64,000 nucleotides of DNA from Methylobacterium gossipiicola (GCF_900113485.1 NZ_FOPM01000015.1:1-64000), one strand, 5' to 3'. Positions 23,300-32,281 are shown, numbered from the stretch's first letter. Notes: generated by a model from the letters alone, not told the origin. Numbers and translations: made by a program.

Positions 23300-25411
23300 T
23301 CAGAAATCCGCATGCAGGCGGGTGCCGAAGAAATGGGCCGGGCCGCGATCGCGGTTGTAGGCGGGGTTCGCGACGAACTGATAATCGGCCGTGAGCACCA
23401 GGGCCTTGCCGAGGCTGAGCGCGTAATAGGCCTCCACGGCGCGCTCGGGGGCGTAGGTCAGGCGGCCGTCGCCGATGAGGAGCCCGAGGCCGCCATTGGC
23501 GAAGAAGGCGCGGTGGGACGGCGACAGCTGGTTCATGGAGGTGCCGAGCCCCACGGTGTCGTCGGCCCGGCCCCAGGCCGTGCCTTTCAGGGAGAGGCCG
23601 CCCGAGAAACTGCGGTCGATGTCGGTGAAGGACAGGTTCTCGTTGCGCCCGTCGGCGGCGCTGGCGCGGGCGAACACCCCGAGGTCGGCCGTCACCGCCT
23701 GTTCGAGGTTGATGTAGAATCCGCTCTTGCGGCGCGGGTGCCGGGTGGCGCCCGCCGCGTCGTTGATGTCGTCGAACACACCCGCCTGGCGCAGCCCCAC
23801 CACGTCGCGGTAATTGGCGCTGTTGCCGACATTGGTGAAGGCGCCGAGCCGCAGCTTGCCGGGCTGATCGAGGAGCGGCAGCACGTGGCGCTCCTCCAAC
23901 TCCACCACGAGGCCGCCGCGCTCGAACACCCTCGGGTCGAGGACGTCGCTGGAGGGCTCTTTCGGCACCTGGGTGTAGGCGGCGCGCACGGCGAATTCGG
24001 GCCGGTTGTACTCGACGACGAGACCCTGGGTGTAGCCCGGCAGGTTCGCGGGGAAATCCCAGGCGGCCGAACTCCACAGGCCCCAATTGGCGAAGTCCAC
24101 GCGCGGGTCGTGGGCGTAGCGGTTGCCGTCGAAGAAGTCGCCCATGGCGAACTTGCCGGCGATGAGCGTGATCCGCTCGACGTCGTAGGTGGTGGCGACC
24201 TGATTCGGTCCGTCAGGCAGGGTCTCGGTCTCGCCGCCGAGACCGAAGGTCTGCTTCACGAAGTAGCGGGCGGAGCGCAGCTTCGGGAACGGCGCGCCGG
24301 CCTTCTGGGCCTCGCCGTTGACGAAGCCCGCGACCCCGAGGGTGCGGCTGAGGCCGAAGCCTTGGGAGAATTCCGGGTTGTAATAGAGTTCGGTGCTGTC
24401 CGTGAGCTTCAGCCCGAGGAACAGGGTCGCGGTCGTCGTCGCCTGGGCCTGGTTCGGCACGAGGCTGTTCGGGCCGGCATAGGGGGCAGGAAAGCCCGAC
24501 ACCGCCTGGTTGAAGAACGTGGTCTGGCCGTGGAGGGAGAACCGTTCCGCCAGGGGGCTCGTCGGCGCCGCGTCGTCGGCCTCGGCGGGCAGCCGAAGCC
24601 CGCCCGGATGCCAGACGAGGCGGGCCATCACCTCGTTGGCGACGAAGCTCGCGCGGGTGGAGACCGGGCCGCCCCCCGGCACGGCGCCGAGGCCGAACCG
24701 GCCGCTGCCCCCGAGATCGTTGTAGCGGTAATCGATCCCGAGGCTCATCTCATCGTTCACGGCGAATTGCACGCCCGCCCCGAGGGTGAAGCCGAGATAG
24801 CCGCGGGTCTGGCGTGCCGTCGCGACGGCGCCCGTGGCCGGATCGGGATAGGTGGCGAGGAAGCGCGCCTCTGCTCCGGCGAGGCCGAAGGTGGCGTAGA
24901 CGAGGCTCCGCTCGAAGGCGACGCCGAGACGTGCCCGCAGGAAGCCGAATGTATCGGCCTTGACCCGGATGAGGCCGAATGCCGGATCGATCCCCTCGGT
25001 GCCGAAGCCCGTGACCGTCGAGGCCACGGGCCGCTTCAGGTTGCTGCCGAAGGCATCCACCTCCAGGCCCGCGAGCCACGGCCCGGTCTGCCAGTTGTAG
25101 CCCGCGAAGGCGCCGCCCACGGCGGTGGTGGCGTCGCGACCCCGGTCGGACCGTCCGGTGGCGTCGCCGGTCTTGAACGCCGGCACTGGACGGCCGCCGA
25201 CGGCGGTGGGGCCGAAGCCGAAGGCACCGAACGAGGCCCCGGCGCTGCCCTCGAGGCCGAGATAGGGGCCGCTCCAATCGACGAAGGATGGCGGTGTGAC
25301 CGGCGCGGCCGGATCGGCGGCCCGCGCCATCGGGGCCGTCGCGAAGCCGAACCCGATGAACAGGGCGGCGGTCTCGGTGAGCCTGCGCGACGGGCGGGGT
25401 GACAACGACAT
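23300..25411 (-). CDS. Double-barrel outer-membrane protein: Omp25/31-like plus OprB-like porin
   Basis: A 703-residue protein with a signal peptide (residues 1-32, ending ARA). Residues about 40-280 form an eight-strand Opa/Omp25-type barrel ('WSGPYLGLEGSAG', 'GYNWQTGPWLAGLE', 'GIDYRYNDLG'). Residues about 300-703 match the carbohydrate-selective OprB porin ('SLHGQTTFFNQA', 'ELYYNPEFSQG', 'GNRYAHDPRVDFANWGLW', 'LTADYQFVANPAYNRDRGP'). Each half is close to the usual full length of its family, so this is a fusion rather than an insertion. It probably admits sugars or other small solutes. The ATG at 25411 is preferred over an upstream one at 25480 because the signal begins there. Confidence 0.8.
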   Translation of the reverse strand: MSLSPRPSRRLTETAALFIGFGFATAPMARAADPAAPVTPPSFVDWSGPYLGLEGSAGASFGAFGFGPTAVGGRPVPAFKTGDATGRSDRGRDATTAVGGAFAGYNWQTGPWLAGLEVDAFGSNLKRPVASTVTGFGTEGIDPAFGLIRVKADTFGFLRARLGVAFERSLVYATFGLAGAEARFLATYPDPATGAVATARQTRGYLGFTLGAGVQFAVNDEMSLGIDYRYNDLGGSGRFGLGAVPGGGPVSTRASFVANEVMARLVWHPGGLRLPAEADDAAPTSPLAERFSLHGQTTFFNQAVSGFPAPYAGPNSLVPNQAQATTTATLFLGLKLTDSTELYYNPEFSQGFGLSRTLGVAGFVNGEAQKAGAPFPKLRSARYFVKQTFGLGGETETLPDGPNQVATTYDVERITLIAGKFAMGDFFDGNRYAHDPRVDFANWGLWSSAAWDFPANLPGYTQGLVVEYNRPEFAVRAAYTQVPKEPSSDVLDPRVFERGGLVVELEERHVLPLLDQPGKLRLGAFTNVGNSANYRDVVGLRQAGVFDDINDAAGATRHPRRKSGFYINLEQAVTADLGVFARASAADGRNENLSFTDIDRSFSGGLSLKGTAWGRADDTVGLGTSMNQLSPSHRAFFANGGLGLLIGDGRLTYAPERAVEAYYALSLGKALVLTADYQFVANPAYNRDRGPAHFFGTRLHADF

Positions 25412-25628
25412 CGAACGGGTCTCGGGCAGGCGCAACGCAACGTGGCCCGCCTCCCTAAGCGCGGTCGATGACCGATGCATGTCGGCCGAACGACGCCGGG
25501 GGAGGGGCAGTCTCCCCTATCGGAGGCGCGTGTCCCTTCACAAAGGTTTTAATCCCGCGCCGCGCCGCGCGCCGCCGCCCTGTTGCCCCGGAGACACGCC
25601 CGTGCCGGGCGGTCCCGGGTCCGGGATT

Positions 25629-25649
25629 CCGAAGGGCTCGGCCCTTCGG
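25629..25649. repeat. Small perfect palindrome
   Basis: CCGAAGGGC-TCG-GCCCTTCGG, downstream of the gene at 25660. The same core (CGAAGGGC / GCCCTTCG) is the first hairpin of the array at 29981-30069. Confidence 0.7.
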
Positions 25650-25659
25650 CGCCGCGATT

Positions 25660-26034
25660 TCAGGCGTCCTTGTCGACGGCCGGAACGGCCAGCGGCGGCG
25701 TCTGCTGGTGCTGTACCACCCGCCATTCCTCGTGGGAGAGCCGCCGGTAGGTCGAGGTGCAATGGGCTTCGTAGGTCTCCTCGTCCCGCGTGGCCTTGAC
25801 CCCGTAGGCGATGACGATGAGACCTTCTTGCGGCCGGGCGATCCGCCCGTCCGAGATCGTGACATCGGCCCAGCGGGGCGTGTTCGCCACGGCCGCGATG
25901 GCCTCGGCGCCGCCGAGCACGAAGGGCGGATGCGGCAGCACCATGAGGCATTCCTCATCCACCAGTTCGCGGTAATGCTCGGCCCCGCCGACCCACAGGC
26001 TCTTCTCGAAATTCCACACGCGCGCATCGTCCAC
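25660..26034 (-). CDS. SnoaL/DUF4440-like (NTF2-fold) protein
   Basis: A 124-residue cytoplasmic protein. The opening 'FEKSLWVGGAEHYRELVDEEC', followed by 'ADVTISDGRIARPQEGLIVIAY' and 'YEAHCTSTYRRL', has the helix-then-curved-sheet pattern of nuclear-transport-factor-2 folds of the DUF4440 kind. Such proteins bind small ligands or act as minor enzymes. No specific substrate can be deduced. Confidence 0.65.
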   Translation of the reverse strand: MDDARVWNFEKSLWVGGAEHYRELVDEECLMVLPHPPFVLGGAEAIAAVANTPRWADVTISDGRIARPQEGLIVIAYGVKATRDEETYEAHCTSTYRRLSHEEWRVVQHQQTPPLAVPAVDKDA

Positions 26035-26243
26035 GATGACACTCCTTCCGGCTGAAACTCAGACGGGGAAGCCGGTGGAGGCGCGTTCGTTCCGGCGTCG
26101 AATGACGCAGCGGCACGCCCGCGAAGGGGAGGGGCCGATCGCCGTGACGGGAACGGTTCCCGTGATCCCGGGATCCTGGAAAACGCTCCAACGCCTTGGG
26201 AGGGCGCGTGTTTCCGAGCCGCCGCCGCGTTGGCGGCCGATGC

Positions 26244-26483
26244 TCAGTGGAACGCCTTGAACGCGATGATGGTCTCGGAATCCCTGACGCCCTGGAGGCG
26301 CAGGAGAAACTCGTTCACGAACAGGCCGATATCGATATCCGCGTCGACGTGGAATTTGGCCATGATGTCGAAGCGCCCCGCCGTCGAGTAGATCTCCGAG
26401 GCGATGTCCATCGCCAGCAAGGCGTCGGAGACCGCGTAGGTCTTGCCGATCTCGCATTTGATCTGAACGAAGAAGGTTTTCAT
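26244..26483 (-). CDS. Stand-alone Lrp/AsnC ligand-binding (RAM) domain protein
   Basis: A 79-residue protein consisting only of the alpha-beta sandwich found at the C-terminus of Lrp/AsnC regulators ('FFVQIKCEIGKTYAVSDALL', 'GRFDIMAKFHVD', 'GVRDSETIIAFKAF'), without a DNA-binding domain. Such proteins assemble as dimers or octamers and bind amino acids; they may modulate full-length Lrp proteins by mixed assembly. No partner gene is adjacent. Confidence 0.85.
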   Translation of the reverse strand: MKTFFVQIKCEIGKTYAVSDALLAMDIASEIYSTAGRFDIMAKFHVDADIDIGLFVNEFLLRLQGVRDSETIIAFKAFH

Positions 26484-26709
26484 GATCCGGTTCGCTTCTC
26501 ACGATCCCGCCGGGTCGCGTGCAGGTCGCTCATAGAACTTTCCCTGCGCCGCCGGCCTTTAACGAGCGGCGTCCAGGCCTAACGGTAGGGCCGAGGCGTT
26601 GTTCGGCGGGCGCTCCGATCCTGCCGTTCCACGCCGGGCGGCCTCCCGAAGCGAACCCGCCTCCCGAGTTCCGGCTCTCCCGGTCTGACGCCACGGCGCC
26701 CGTGTCGGA

Positions 26710-27126
26710 TCAGAGGATCGCGTTTCTCCACTTTCCGTCGGACTCGTCATACTCCTCCTTCCGGTCGAGCAGCCAACGGTCGCCGCGCCGGATCAGCGTG
26801 TACCGGCAGCGCATCTCGAACCCCGTCTGCTGCTGGGTGACGATCACGACCCTCCGCGGCATGACCTCGACCGTCTCGGTGCTCTCCCGCTCCGGATCGA
26901 ACTCGGGCGGCGATCCGAGGGCGGGGCCGGCCATCAGCTTGCCCCTCTTACGCTCGCGCGCCGTGACGTAGCGGTCGTAGATCGGGGCCAGATCGCGCCG
27001 GGCCTCCGCGAACCGCTTCGGGTCGCCGCCCGCGACGGGGGGGTAGTGCCGCACTTCCCAAACGTTCATTTCGGCCATGAAGCCGCGGAGCACGGCCATC
27101 GCCTCCGCTCCGGTCTCATCCGCCAT
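26710..27126 (-). CDS. NTF2-fold immunity-like protein
   Basis: A 138-residue protein (MADETGAEAMAVLRGFMAEM...). The middle, 'KRFAEARRDLAPIYDRYVT', and the end, 'RYTLIRRGDRWLLDRKEEY', follow the pattern of NTF2-fold immunity proteins associated with polymorphic toxins. There is no toxin gene beside it. It faces away from the SUKH-like gene at 27315, leaving 188 bases between. The immunity role is inference from fold-level resemblance. Confidence 0.45.
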   Translation of the reverse strand: MADETGAEAMAVLRGFMAEMNVWEVRHYPPVAGGDPKRFAEARRDLAPIYDRYVTARERKRGKLMAGPALGSPPEFDPERESTETVEVMPRRVVIVTQQQTGFEMRCRYTLIRRGDRWLLDRKEEYDESDGKWRNAIL

Positions 27127-27314
27127 GAGGGGCTCCCCTGTTCCCGACGCCGCGTTGGCCGATCCGGAATACCGGCGGACGAGGCTGTGTCGAGACCGTG
27201 GCGCTGCCGCTTGTCCAAGGTCGGATCACGTCGTCGACGGTGTGCGACAGGCGTCTCCTCCCGAATCGCCCAGGCCCGCTTCCCGCCGGGCACGGTCGAG
27301 GATATCCGTTTCGC

Positions 27315-27911
27315 ATGAGCCGTTTCGACACCACAGCGGAAGCCGTCCGCGTCGTCCTCGCCCCGTTCGGAGCGCTCCGTCCGCAGTTCCCCGCCGACTG
27401 GAACGGCGAGATCGCGCTTCATCCCTCACTGATCCGCTTCTACGGGGAGGTCGGTCCCTATGGTGAGGATGGGCCGCATGGCCCCGACGGGCTGACCATT
27501 CCGACCACCGGCAACGCGTTCGCGATCCCTCCGCTGGCCCGGCTGTGGGAGGGGCAGGCCGGCTATCGCTGGCATGGACTGACTGGCAAGCGCCTTGCGG
27601 GCTGGCGGGACGAGTGGCTCGTCGTGGCCGATCAAGGTGGCGATCCCTTCATCCTCGACGGGACGACGGGGGCGGTCCTGCACGCGCACCACGGCGGGGG
27701 CGCCTGGGAGCCGGAGCCGATCTTCGCCGACGTGTTCGCCATGGCGCTGGTGCTGGGCACGATCGGAGCCGTGCACGAAGAAGGCGGCGAGGGCCTCTAC
27801 GACGAGGAATTCGAGGTGCGCCCGGCGTGGCGCGCCGTGTTGCGCGCCCGGCTTGCGCCCTCCGTCGGCGAGACCGAGGCCGACAGCATCGCTTCCCGCT
27901 TCGGCTGGTAG
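27315..27911 (+). CDS. SMI1/KNR4 (SUKH)-like protein
   Basis: A 198-residue soluble protein. 'LPADW/FPADWNGEIALHPSLIRFYGEVGP' near residues 24-50 and 'LWEGQAGYRW..GWRDEWLVVADQGGDPFILD' near 75-120 match the ligand-pocket strands of the SUKH superfamily, which in bacteria are mostly immunity proteins to contact-dependent or secreted toxins. No cognate toxin is in the window. The start at 27315 is the first ATG of the protein-like part. It could also be a general housekeeping SMI1 homologue. Confidence 0.55.
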   Translation: MSRFDTTAEAVRVVLAPFGALRPQFPADWNGEIALHPSLIRFYGEVGPYGEDGPHGPDGLTIPTTGNAFAIPPLARLWEGQAGYRWHGLTGKRLAGWRDEWLVVADQGGDPFILDGTTGAVLHAHHGGGAWEPEPIFADVFAMALVLGTIGAVHEEGGEGLYDEEFEVRPAWRAVLRARLAPSVGETEADSIASRFGW

Positions 27912-28097
27912 GGGCCGGGCACCGGGCCCCTCCGGCACCGGACGCGTCCGCGCCTCATAGGTTCTCCACTGCCACCCGGCGGCGTCGTCGCGTTCGGCCA
28001 TGATCCAGCCGCCGGATACGCCGCCGTTGAGATTTGCGTCTGCACGCGATGCAATCGCAAGAGGAAGTCTGGGAAATTATGAGGGCATCAAAGCGAC

Positions 28098-28172
28098 TGG
28101 TGGACGGTGCAGGGATCGAACCTGCGACCTTTCCCGTGTGAAGGGAACGCACTACCGCTGTGCTAACCGTCC
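28098..28172 (-). tRNA. tRNA-Val (CAC)
   Basis: On the minus strand the sequence starts GGACGGTTAGC and ends ACCGTCC-A-CCA. The acceptor stem has seven pairs. The anticodon arm is TTCCC-TTCACAC-GGGAA with anticodon CAC, and the T loop GGTTCGATCCC is standard. CCA is encoded. Confidence 0.93.
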
Positions 28173-28311
28173 GCACCACGTCAGATTGGTCCGGGTCTCT
28201 CCGCCGGGGCGCGTCCTGAGAAGGACGCTGCCGGGCGTCGCCGCCGGACCGAGGGCCTTCTAGGGCGAGGTGCCCCGGCCCGTCAAGGCGGGAATCCTTT
28301 CGAAGCGGAAT

Positions 28312-29964
28312 TTACGGGCGTGCCTCGCGCTCGGGTCCCAGGCGCATGAGGACGAGGACGGGCAGAAGGCCGACGCCGACGATGAGCAGGGCCGCCACCG
28401 TGCCGTCCTCGTAGGTGCCCCGCGCCGCTTCGCCGTAGAGGTGGGTCGCCAGCGTCTCGACGTTGAGGGGGCGCAGCAGCAGGGTCGCGGGCAGTTCCTT
28501 AACGCAATCGACGAAGACCAGGAGGGCGCCGCTGAGCAGCGCCGGCCACGCCAGGGGCGCCTGGACGCGCACGAGGGTCGCGGCGGGGCCGCGCCCCAGC
28601 ATCCGCCCGGCATCGGGCAGGCTGCGGGGAAGGCGCGCGAGACCCGCCTCGCAGGTGCCGGTGGCGACGGCGAGGAAGCGGATGAGGTAGGCGACCACGA
28701 GGGCGCCGCCCGTGCCGAGGCCGATCAGCGCCGGGGCGCCGCCGAACACCCGCGTCAGCCCATCCGACAGGGCGGTGTCGGCGAGCGCCAGGGGGCCGAG
28801 CAGGCCGATGGCCAGGATGGCGCCCGGCAGGGCGTAGCCGAGGCCCGTCACCCGGATCAGACCCGGCCCGAGGCGGCCGGGCAGGAGGCGAGGACTGGCG
28901 GCGACGAGGAAACCGAGCCCGGCGGCGAGGCCCGTGGCGACGCCGGCATACAGCACCGTATGGCCGATCTCGGACCAGAGGGAGGCGGGCCAGCCGACAC
29001 GGATGACGCGCTCCAAGGCCGCGCGAACAAGGTAGCTCGCCGGGATGAGGAAGCCGACGGCGACGGGGACAGCCCCGAAGCCGAGGGCCAGGCCGGCCCG
29101 CCAGCCGTGCAGGGGCCGGCGGGCGAGGGCGCGCGGGCGCTGGGCGGTTCCGGCGAAGCCCCGCCCGCGCCGGGCGTGGCGCTCGACGGCCACGAGGGCG
29201 AGGACGGCGGCGAGCATCACCAGGGCGATCTGGGCGGCACCCGGCAGATCCGAGCGGTTCACCCAGGTGGCGTAGACCTGCACGGTGAGCGTCCGCACCC
29301 CGAGGAATTCGGCGGCGCCGATGTCGTTGAGGGTCTCCATCAGGGCGAGGCTGGCGCCGAGCGCGATGGCGGGCCGCGCCAGCGGCAGGGCCACGCGCAG
29401 GAACACGGCGGCGGGTGCGCGCCCGAGCATCCGCCCCGCCTCGATGAGGTTCGCGGCCTGCATGACGAACAGGGCTCGCGTCGGCAGGTAGACGTAGGGG
29501 TAGAGGACGAAGCCCAGCAGCAGGATGCAGCCCGGCAGGGAGCGTAGGTCGGGCAGCACGAAGTCGCGGGGGCGGGCATAGCCGAGCCAGCCGCGCAGGG
29601 CCGTCTGCACCGGGCCGATGGGGTGCAGGAGATCGAGATAGGCGTAAGCCACGATGTAGGTCGGCACCGCCATGGGCAGCAGCAGGGCGGCTTCCAGCCA
29701 GCGCCGGCCCGGAAACGCGTAGGCCGAGACGAGCCACGCCGTGCCGGTGCCGAGCCCCACCACGAGGAGGCCGACGCCGGCGAGCAGCAGGCCGGTGTCG
29801 CGCATCGCCTGCGGCAGGACATGGGCGAGGAGATGCGGCCACAGGCTCCCGTCGCCTTGTGCCGCCGCAAGGACGAGGGACGCCACGGGGCTGAGGACGA
29901 GGCCCGCCAGCGCCAGGGCCGCCCCGGCTCCGAGCCAAGCGCTCACGCGTAGGGGACGCTTCAC
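28312..29964 (-). CDS. fbpB: Ferric iron ABC transporter permease
   Basis: A 550-residue inner-membrane protein made of two homologous permease halves, each with a cytoplasmic loop that contacts the ATPase ('EAGRMLGRAPAAVFLRVALPL' near residue 185 and 'DAGRMLGRGPAATLVRVQAPL' near 450). The duplicated arrangement and length are those of FbpB/SfuB permeases. The GTG at 29964 is chosen because it precedes the first membrane helix; a longer frame to 30045 is made of repeat sequence. It lies downstream of the binding-protein gene, separated by 121 bases filled by four hairpins. Confidence 0.9.
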   Translation of the reverse strand: MKRPLRVSAWLGAGAALALAGLVLSPVASLVLAAAQGDGSLWPHLLAHVLPQAMRDTGLLLAGVGLLVVGLGTGTAWLVSAYAFPGRRWLEAALLLPMAVPTYIVAYAYLDLLHPIGPVQTALRGWLGYARPRDFVLPDLRSLPGCILLLGFVLYPYVYLPTRALFVMQAANLIEAGRMLGRAPAAVFLRVALPLARPAIALGASLALMETLNDIGAAEFLGVRTLTVQVYATWVNRSDLPGAAQIALVMLAAVLALVAVERHARRGRGFAGTAQRPRALARRPLHGWRAGLALGFGAVPVAVGFLIPASYLVRAALERVIRVGWPASLWSEIGHTVLYAGVATGLAAGLGFLVAASPRLLPGRLGPGLIRVTGLGYALPGAILAIGLLGPLALADTALSDGLTRVFGGAPALIGLGTGGALVVAYLIRFLAVATGTCEAGLARLPRSLPDAGRMLGRGPAATLVRVQAPLAWPALLSGALLVFVDCVKELPATLLLRPLNVETLATHLYGEAARGTYEDGTVAALLIVGVGLLPVLVLMRLGPEREARP

Positions 29965-29980
29965 CGCTGAAATCCGGGTT

Positions 29981-30069
29981 CGAAGGGCAAGCCCTTCGTG
30001 GGTCCAGGGCGAAGCCCTGGGAAAGCGTCGGGCGCCGCCCGACACCCGCCAAAGGGGGGCCCCCTTTGG
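29981..30069. repeat. Array of four perfect hairpins between fbpA and fbpB
   Basis: Four consecutive palindromes: 29981-29998 (CGAAGGGC arms), 30004-30020 (CCAGGGC arms), 30027-30043 (GTCGGGC arms) and 30049-30069 (CCAAAGGGGG arms). None is followed by a T run on the minus strand. The array occupies almost the whole gap between the two genes, and parts of it recur elsewhere (25629-25649), so it is a mobile or copied repeat rather than a unique regulatory site. Confidence 0.85.
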
Positions 30070-30085
30070 AATCCCGGTTCCCCGA

Positions 30086-31108
30086 TCAATTGTCGAAGCC
30101 GACCTTGTCGAGGAGCAGGCTCGCCGCCTTGCGGTTGCGGGCGATCTCGACCAGCGGCGTGGTGTCGATGGTGAGCGGCCCGAGCGCCGCCAGCAGGGGA
30201 TCGACGGGGGCGCCGGCCTTCACGGGGTACTCGTAGTTGCCCTGGGCATACATTCCTTGCGCCGCGTCGGAGATGAGGTATTCGAGGAGCTTCACCGCCT
30301 CGTCGCGGTTCGGCGCGGCCTTCGCCACCACGGCGCCCGAGACGTTCACGTGGGTGCCCCCACCCTGGAAGGTCGGCAACAGCACGGCGATGCCGTCGCC
30401 CCAGGCTTTCTGCTCGGGGCCGCCTTTGCCCGAGCGCATGAGGCCGACATAGTAGGAATTGGCGAGGCCGATCTTGCAGGTGTCGGCGAGGATGTCGCGG
30501 GCGACGTCGCGGTCGCCGCCGGCCGGTTTGCGGGCGAGGTTGGCTTTCACGCCCTTCAGCCACGTCTCCGTCGCGTCGGCACCGTGGCGGACGAGGTAAT
30601 GGGCCACGAGGGCGGTGTTGTAGGGGTGCTGGCCGGAGCGCAGGCACAGGCCGCCCTTCCAGCTCGGATCGGACAGGGACTCATACGTCAGGCCCTTTTG
30701 ATCCTTCAGGTCCTTGCTCGCATAGGCGACCCGGGCCCGCATGGAGAGGGCGAACCAGCGCCCCTCGGCATCGCGCAGGGCCGGGGGAATCGCCGCCTCC
30801 AGGGTGGGCGAGCGCACGGGCTGCGCGAGGTCACGGTCCACGAGGTCGATGAGATTGCCGATATCGACGGTCATGAGCACGTCGGCCTTGGCCCGCGCGC
30901 CCTCGGCCGCCACCCGCTCGGCGAGCCCCTTCTCCACGAACACCGTGTTGACGGTGGTGCCGGTCTTGGCCGTGTAGGCGTCGAGGAGCGGCTTGATCAG
31001 ACCGGGCTCGCGGGTGGTGTAGAGATTGACCTCCGCCGCCAGCGCCGTGCCGAGGGTCGCCCAGGCTGCGAGGCCCGCCCACGCGAGCCGCTTGATCCCA
31101 ACCGCCAT
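30086..31108 (-). CDS. fbpA: Ferric iron ABC transporter, periplasmic binding protein
   Basis: A 340-residue protein with a signal peptide (residues 1-24). 'VNLYTTREPGLIKPLLDAY' opens the mature domain and supplies one tyrosine. The iron-binding tyrosine pair is visible in 'IGLANSYYVGLMRSG' near residue 210. It delivers Fe3+ to the FbpB/FbpC complex. A strong GGGGGAG ribosome-binding site precedes the ATG at 31108. An AT-rich inverted repeat lies in the gap towards the ATPase gene. Confidence 0.9.
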   Translation of the reverse strand: MAVGIKRLAWAGLAAWATLGTALAAEVNLYTTREPGLIKPLLDAYTAKTGTTVNTVFVEKGLAERVAAEGARAKADVLMTVDIGNLIDLVDRDLAQPVRSPTLEAAIPPALRDAEGRWFALSMRARVAYASKDLKDQKGLTYESLSDPSWKGGLCLRSGQHPYNTALVAHYLVRHGADATETWLKGVKANLARKPAGGDRDVARDILADTCKIGLANSYYVGLMRSGKGGPEQKAWGDGIAVLLPTFQGGGTHVNVSGAVVAKAAPNRDEAVKLLEYLISDAAQGMYAQGNYEYPVKAGAPVDPLLAALGPLTIDTTPLVEIARNRKAASLLLDKVGFDN

Positions 31109-31171
31109 GATACGCTCCCCCCGGGGTTTCATCGGTGGTGAAGGCGAGGCGGGGCGGAAAAGCAAGGCTTA

Positions 31172-31199
31172 AGTTTTTGATTTGTAACAGTTAAAAACT
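31172..31199. promoter_or_regulatory. AT-rich inverted repeat upstream of fbpA
   Basis: AGTTTTT (31172-31178) and AAAAACT (31193-31199) flank 14 bases, in a short AT island of an otherwise GC-rich region, 64 bases before the fbpA start. It could be an operator for an iron regulator or the 3' hairpin of the ATPase transcript. The bases do not match the Irr ICE-box or the classical Fur box well enough to name the regulator. Confidence 0.35.
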
Positions 31200-31240
31200 G
31201 CTGCGGGAGGCATTTTCCGGGATCGCGGCAGGACGAGCGT

Positions 31241-32281
31241 TTAATCCCGCTCCTCTCGAAAAATAAAGGCCCCGGCCGGGTCCGCCGCGAGATGCACCAC
31301 CGTGCCGATCTCCCGTCCGTCCGACGCCGCCACCGGCAGGGCGAGGGGCTCCAAGAAGCCCTCGACGACGATGGAGAGGAGGGCGGTCGTGCCGAGGAAG
31401 CGGCGGCTGACGACGCGGCCCGGCAGGCCCTCCCCCGGACCCACGAGGCGGATCACTTCGGGGCGCCAGCAGGCGACGAGGGCTGTCCCTTCGGCGAAGC
31501 CCGGCGCGGGGCAGGGACCGAAGGGCGTCGCCACGGTGCCGGCGCGACACGGGGCGGCAACTTCGAAAAGATCGCCGAAGAAGCGGGCGGCAAAGCGCGA
31601 GGCCGGTCGGCCGTAGAGATCTGCCCCCGTCCCGATCTGGGCGATGCGCCCGGCCCGCATCAGGGCGATGCGGTCGGCGAAACCCAGCGCCTCTTCCGGG
31701 TCGTGCGTCACCAGGATCGTGGTGGTGCCGGTCTCGCGCAGAACGCCGAGGGTGTCGGCCCGCACCCGGTCGCGGGTGCGCCGGTCGAGGTTCGAGAACG
31801 GCTCGTCGAGGAGGAGGATGCGCGGCCCCGGCGCCAGGGCGCGGGCGAGCGCCACCCGCTGGCTCTCGCCGCCCGACAGGGTGGCGGGGTAGCTCTCGGC
31901 GCGGTGACCGAGGCCGACCTGTTCGAGGCGGGCCGCCGCGAGGGCCAGGGCCGTGGCGCGTGGGTGGGCGTGGAGGCCGAAGCGCACGTTCTCGGCCACG
32001 GTGAGGTGGGGGAACAGGGCGTAATCCTGAAACATCAGCCCGACGCCCCGGGCTTCCGGCGGCACGCCGCCGATTTCCGCGCCGTCGAGGCGGACGCTGC
32101 CGCGATCCGGCCGCTCGAGGCCCGCGATCACCCGCAGCAGGGTGCTCTTGCCGCAACCGGAATCGCCGAGGAGGGCGACGATCTCGCCCGGCTGCACCGC
32201 GAGGTCGATGCCGTCGAGCGCCCGCAACGCTCCGAAACGGAGGCCGAGATCCTGCAGTTCGAGGCGGGGCGTGGCGGGCAT
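31241..32281 (-). CDS. fbpC: Ferric iron ABC transporter ATPase
   Basis: A 346-residue ATPase. Walker A is GDSGCGKST at residues 39-47, the signature is 'TLSGGESQR', Walker B is 'ILLLDEPFSNLD', and the switch His is in 'LVTHDPEEA'. Residues about 240-346 form the C-terminal TOBE-type regulatory domain. The ATG at 32281 is chosen over an upstream one because it begins the conserved part. It is the first gene of the iron operon; its 5' end lies 129 bases from the divergent priA. Confidence 0.9.
   Translation of the reverse strand: MPATPRLELQDLGLRFGALRALDGIDLAVQPGEIVALLGDSGCGKSTLLRVIAGLERPDRGSVRLDGAEIGGVPPEARGVGLMFQDYALFPHLTVAENVRFGLHAHPRATALALAAARLEQVGLGHRAESYPATLSGGESQRVALARALAPGPRILLLDEPFSNLDRRTRDRVRADTLGVLRETGTTTILVTHDPEEALGFADRIALMRAGRIAQIGTGADLYGRPASRFAARFFGDLFEVAAPCRAGTVATPFGPCPAPGFAEGTALVACWRPEVIRLVGPGEGLPGRVVSRRFLGTTALLSIVVEGFLEPLALPVAASDGREIGTVVHLAADPAGAFIFREERD

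Noticed and set aside
28270..29547. Long plus-strand frame opposite fbpB
   Set aside because: The text is almost entirely Gly, Arg, Glu, Ala and His and mirrors the permease codons. It has no protein features.
29981..30069. CRISPR array
   Set aside because: The four hairpins differ from each other and there are no regular spacers. No cas gene is in the window.
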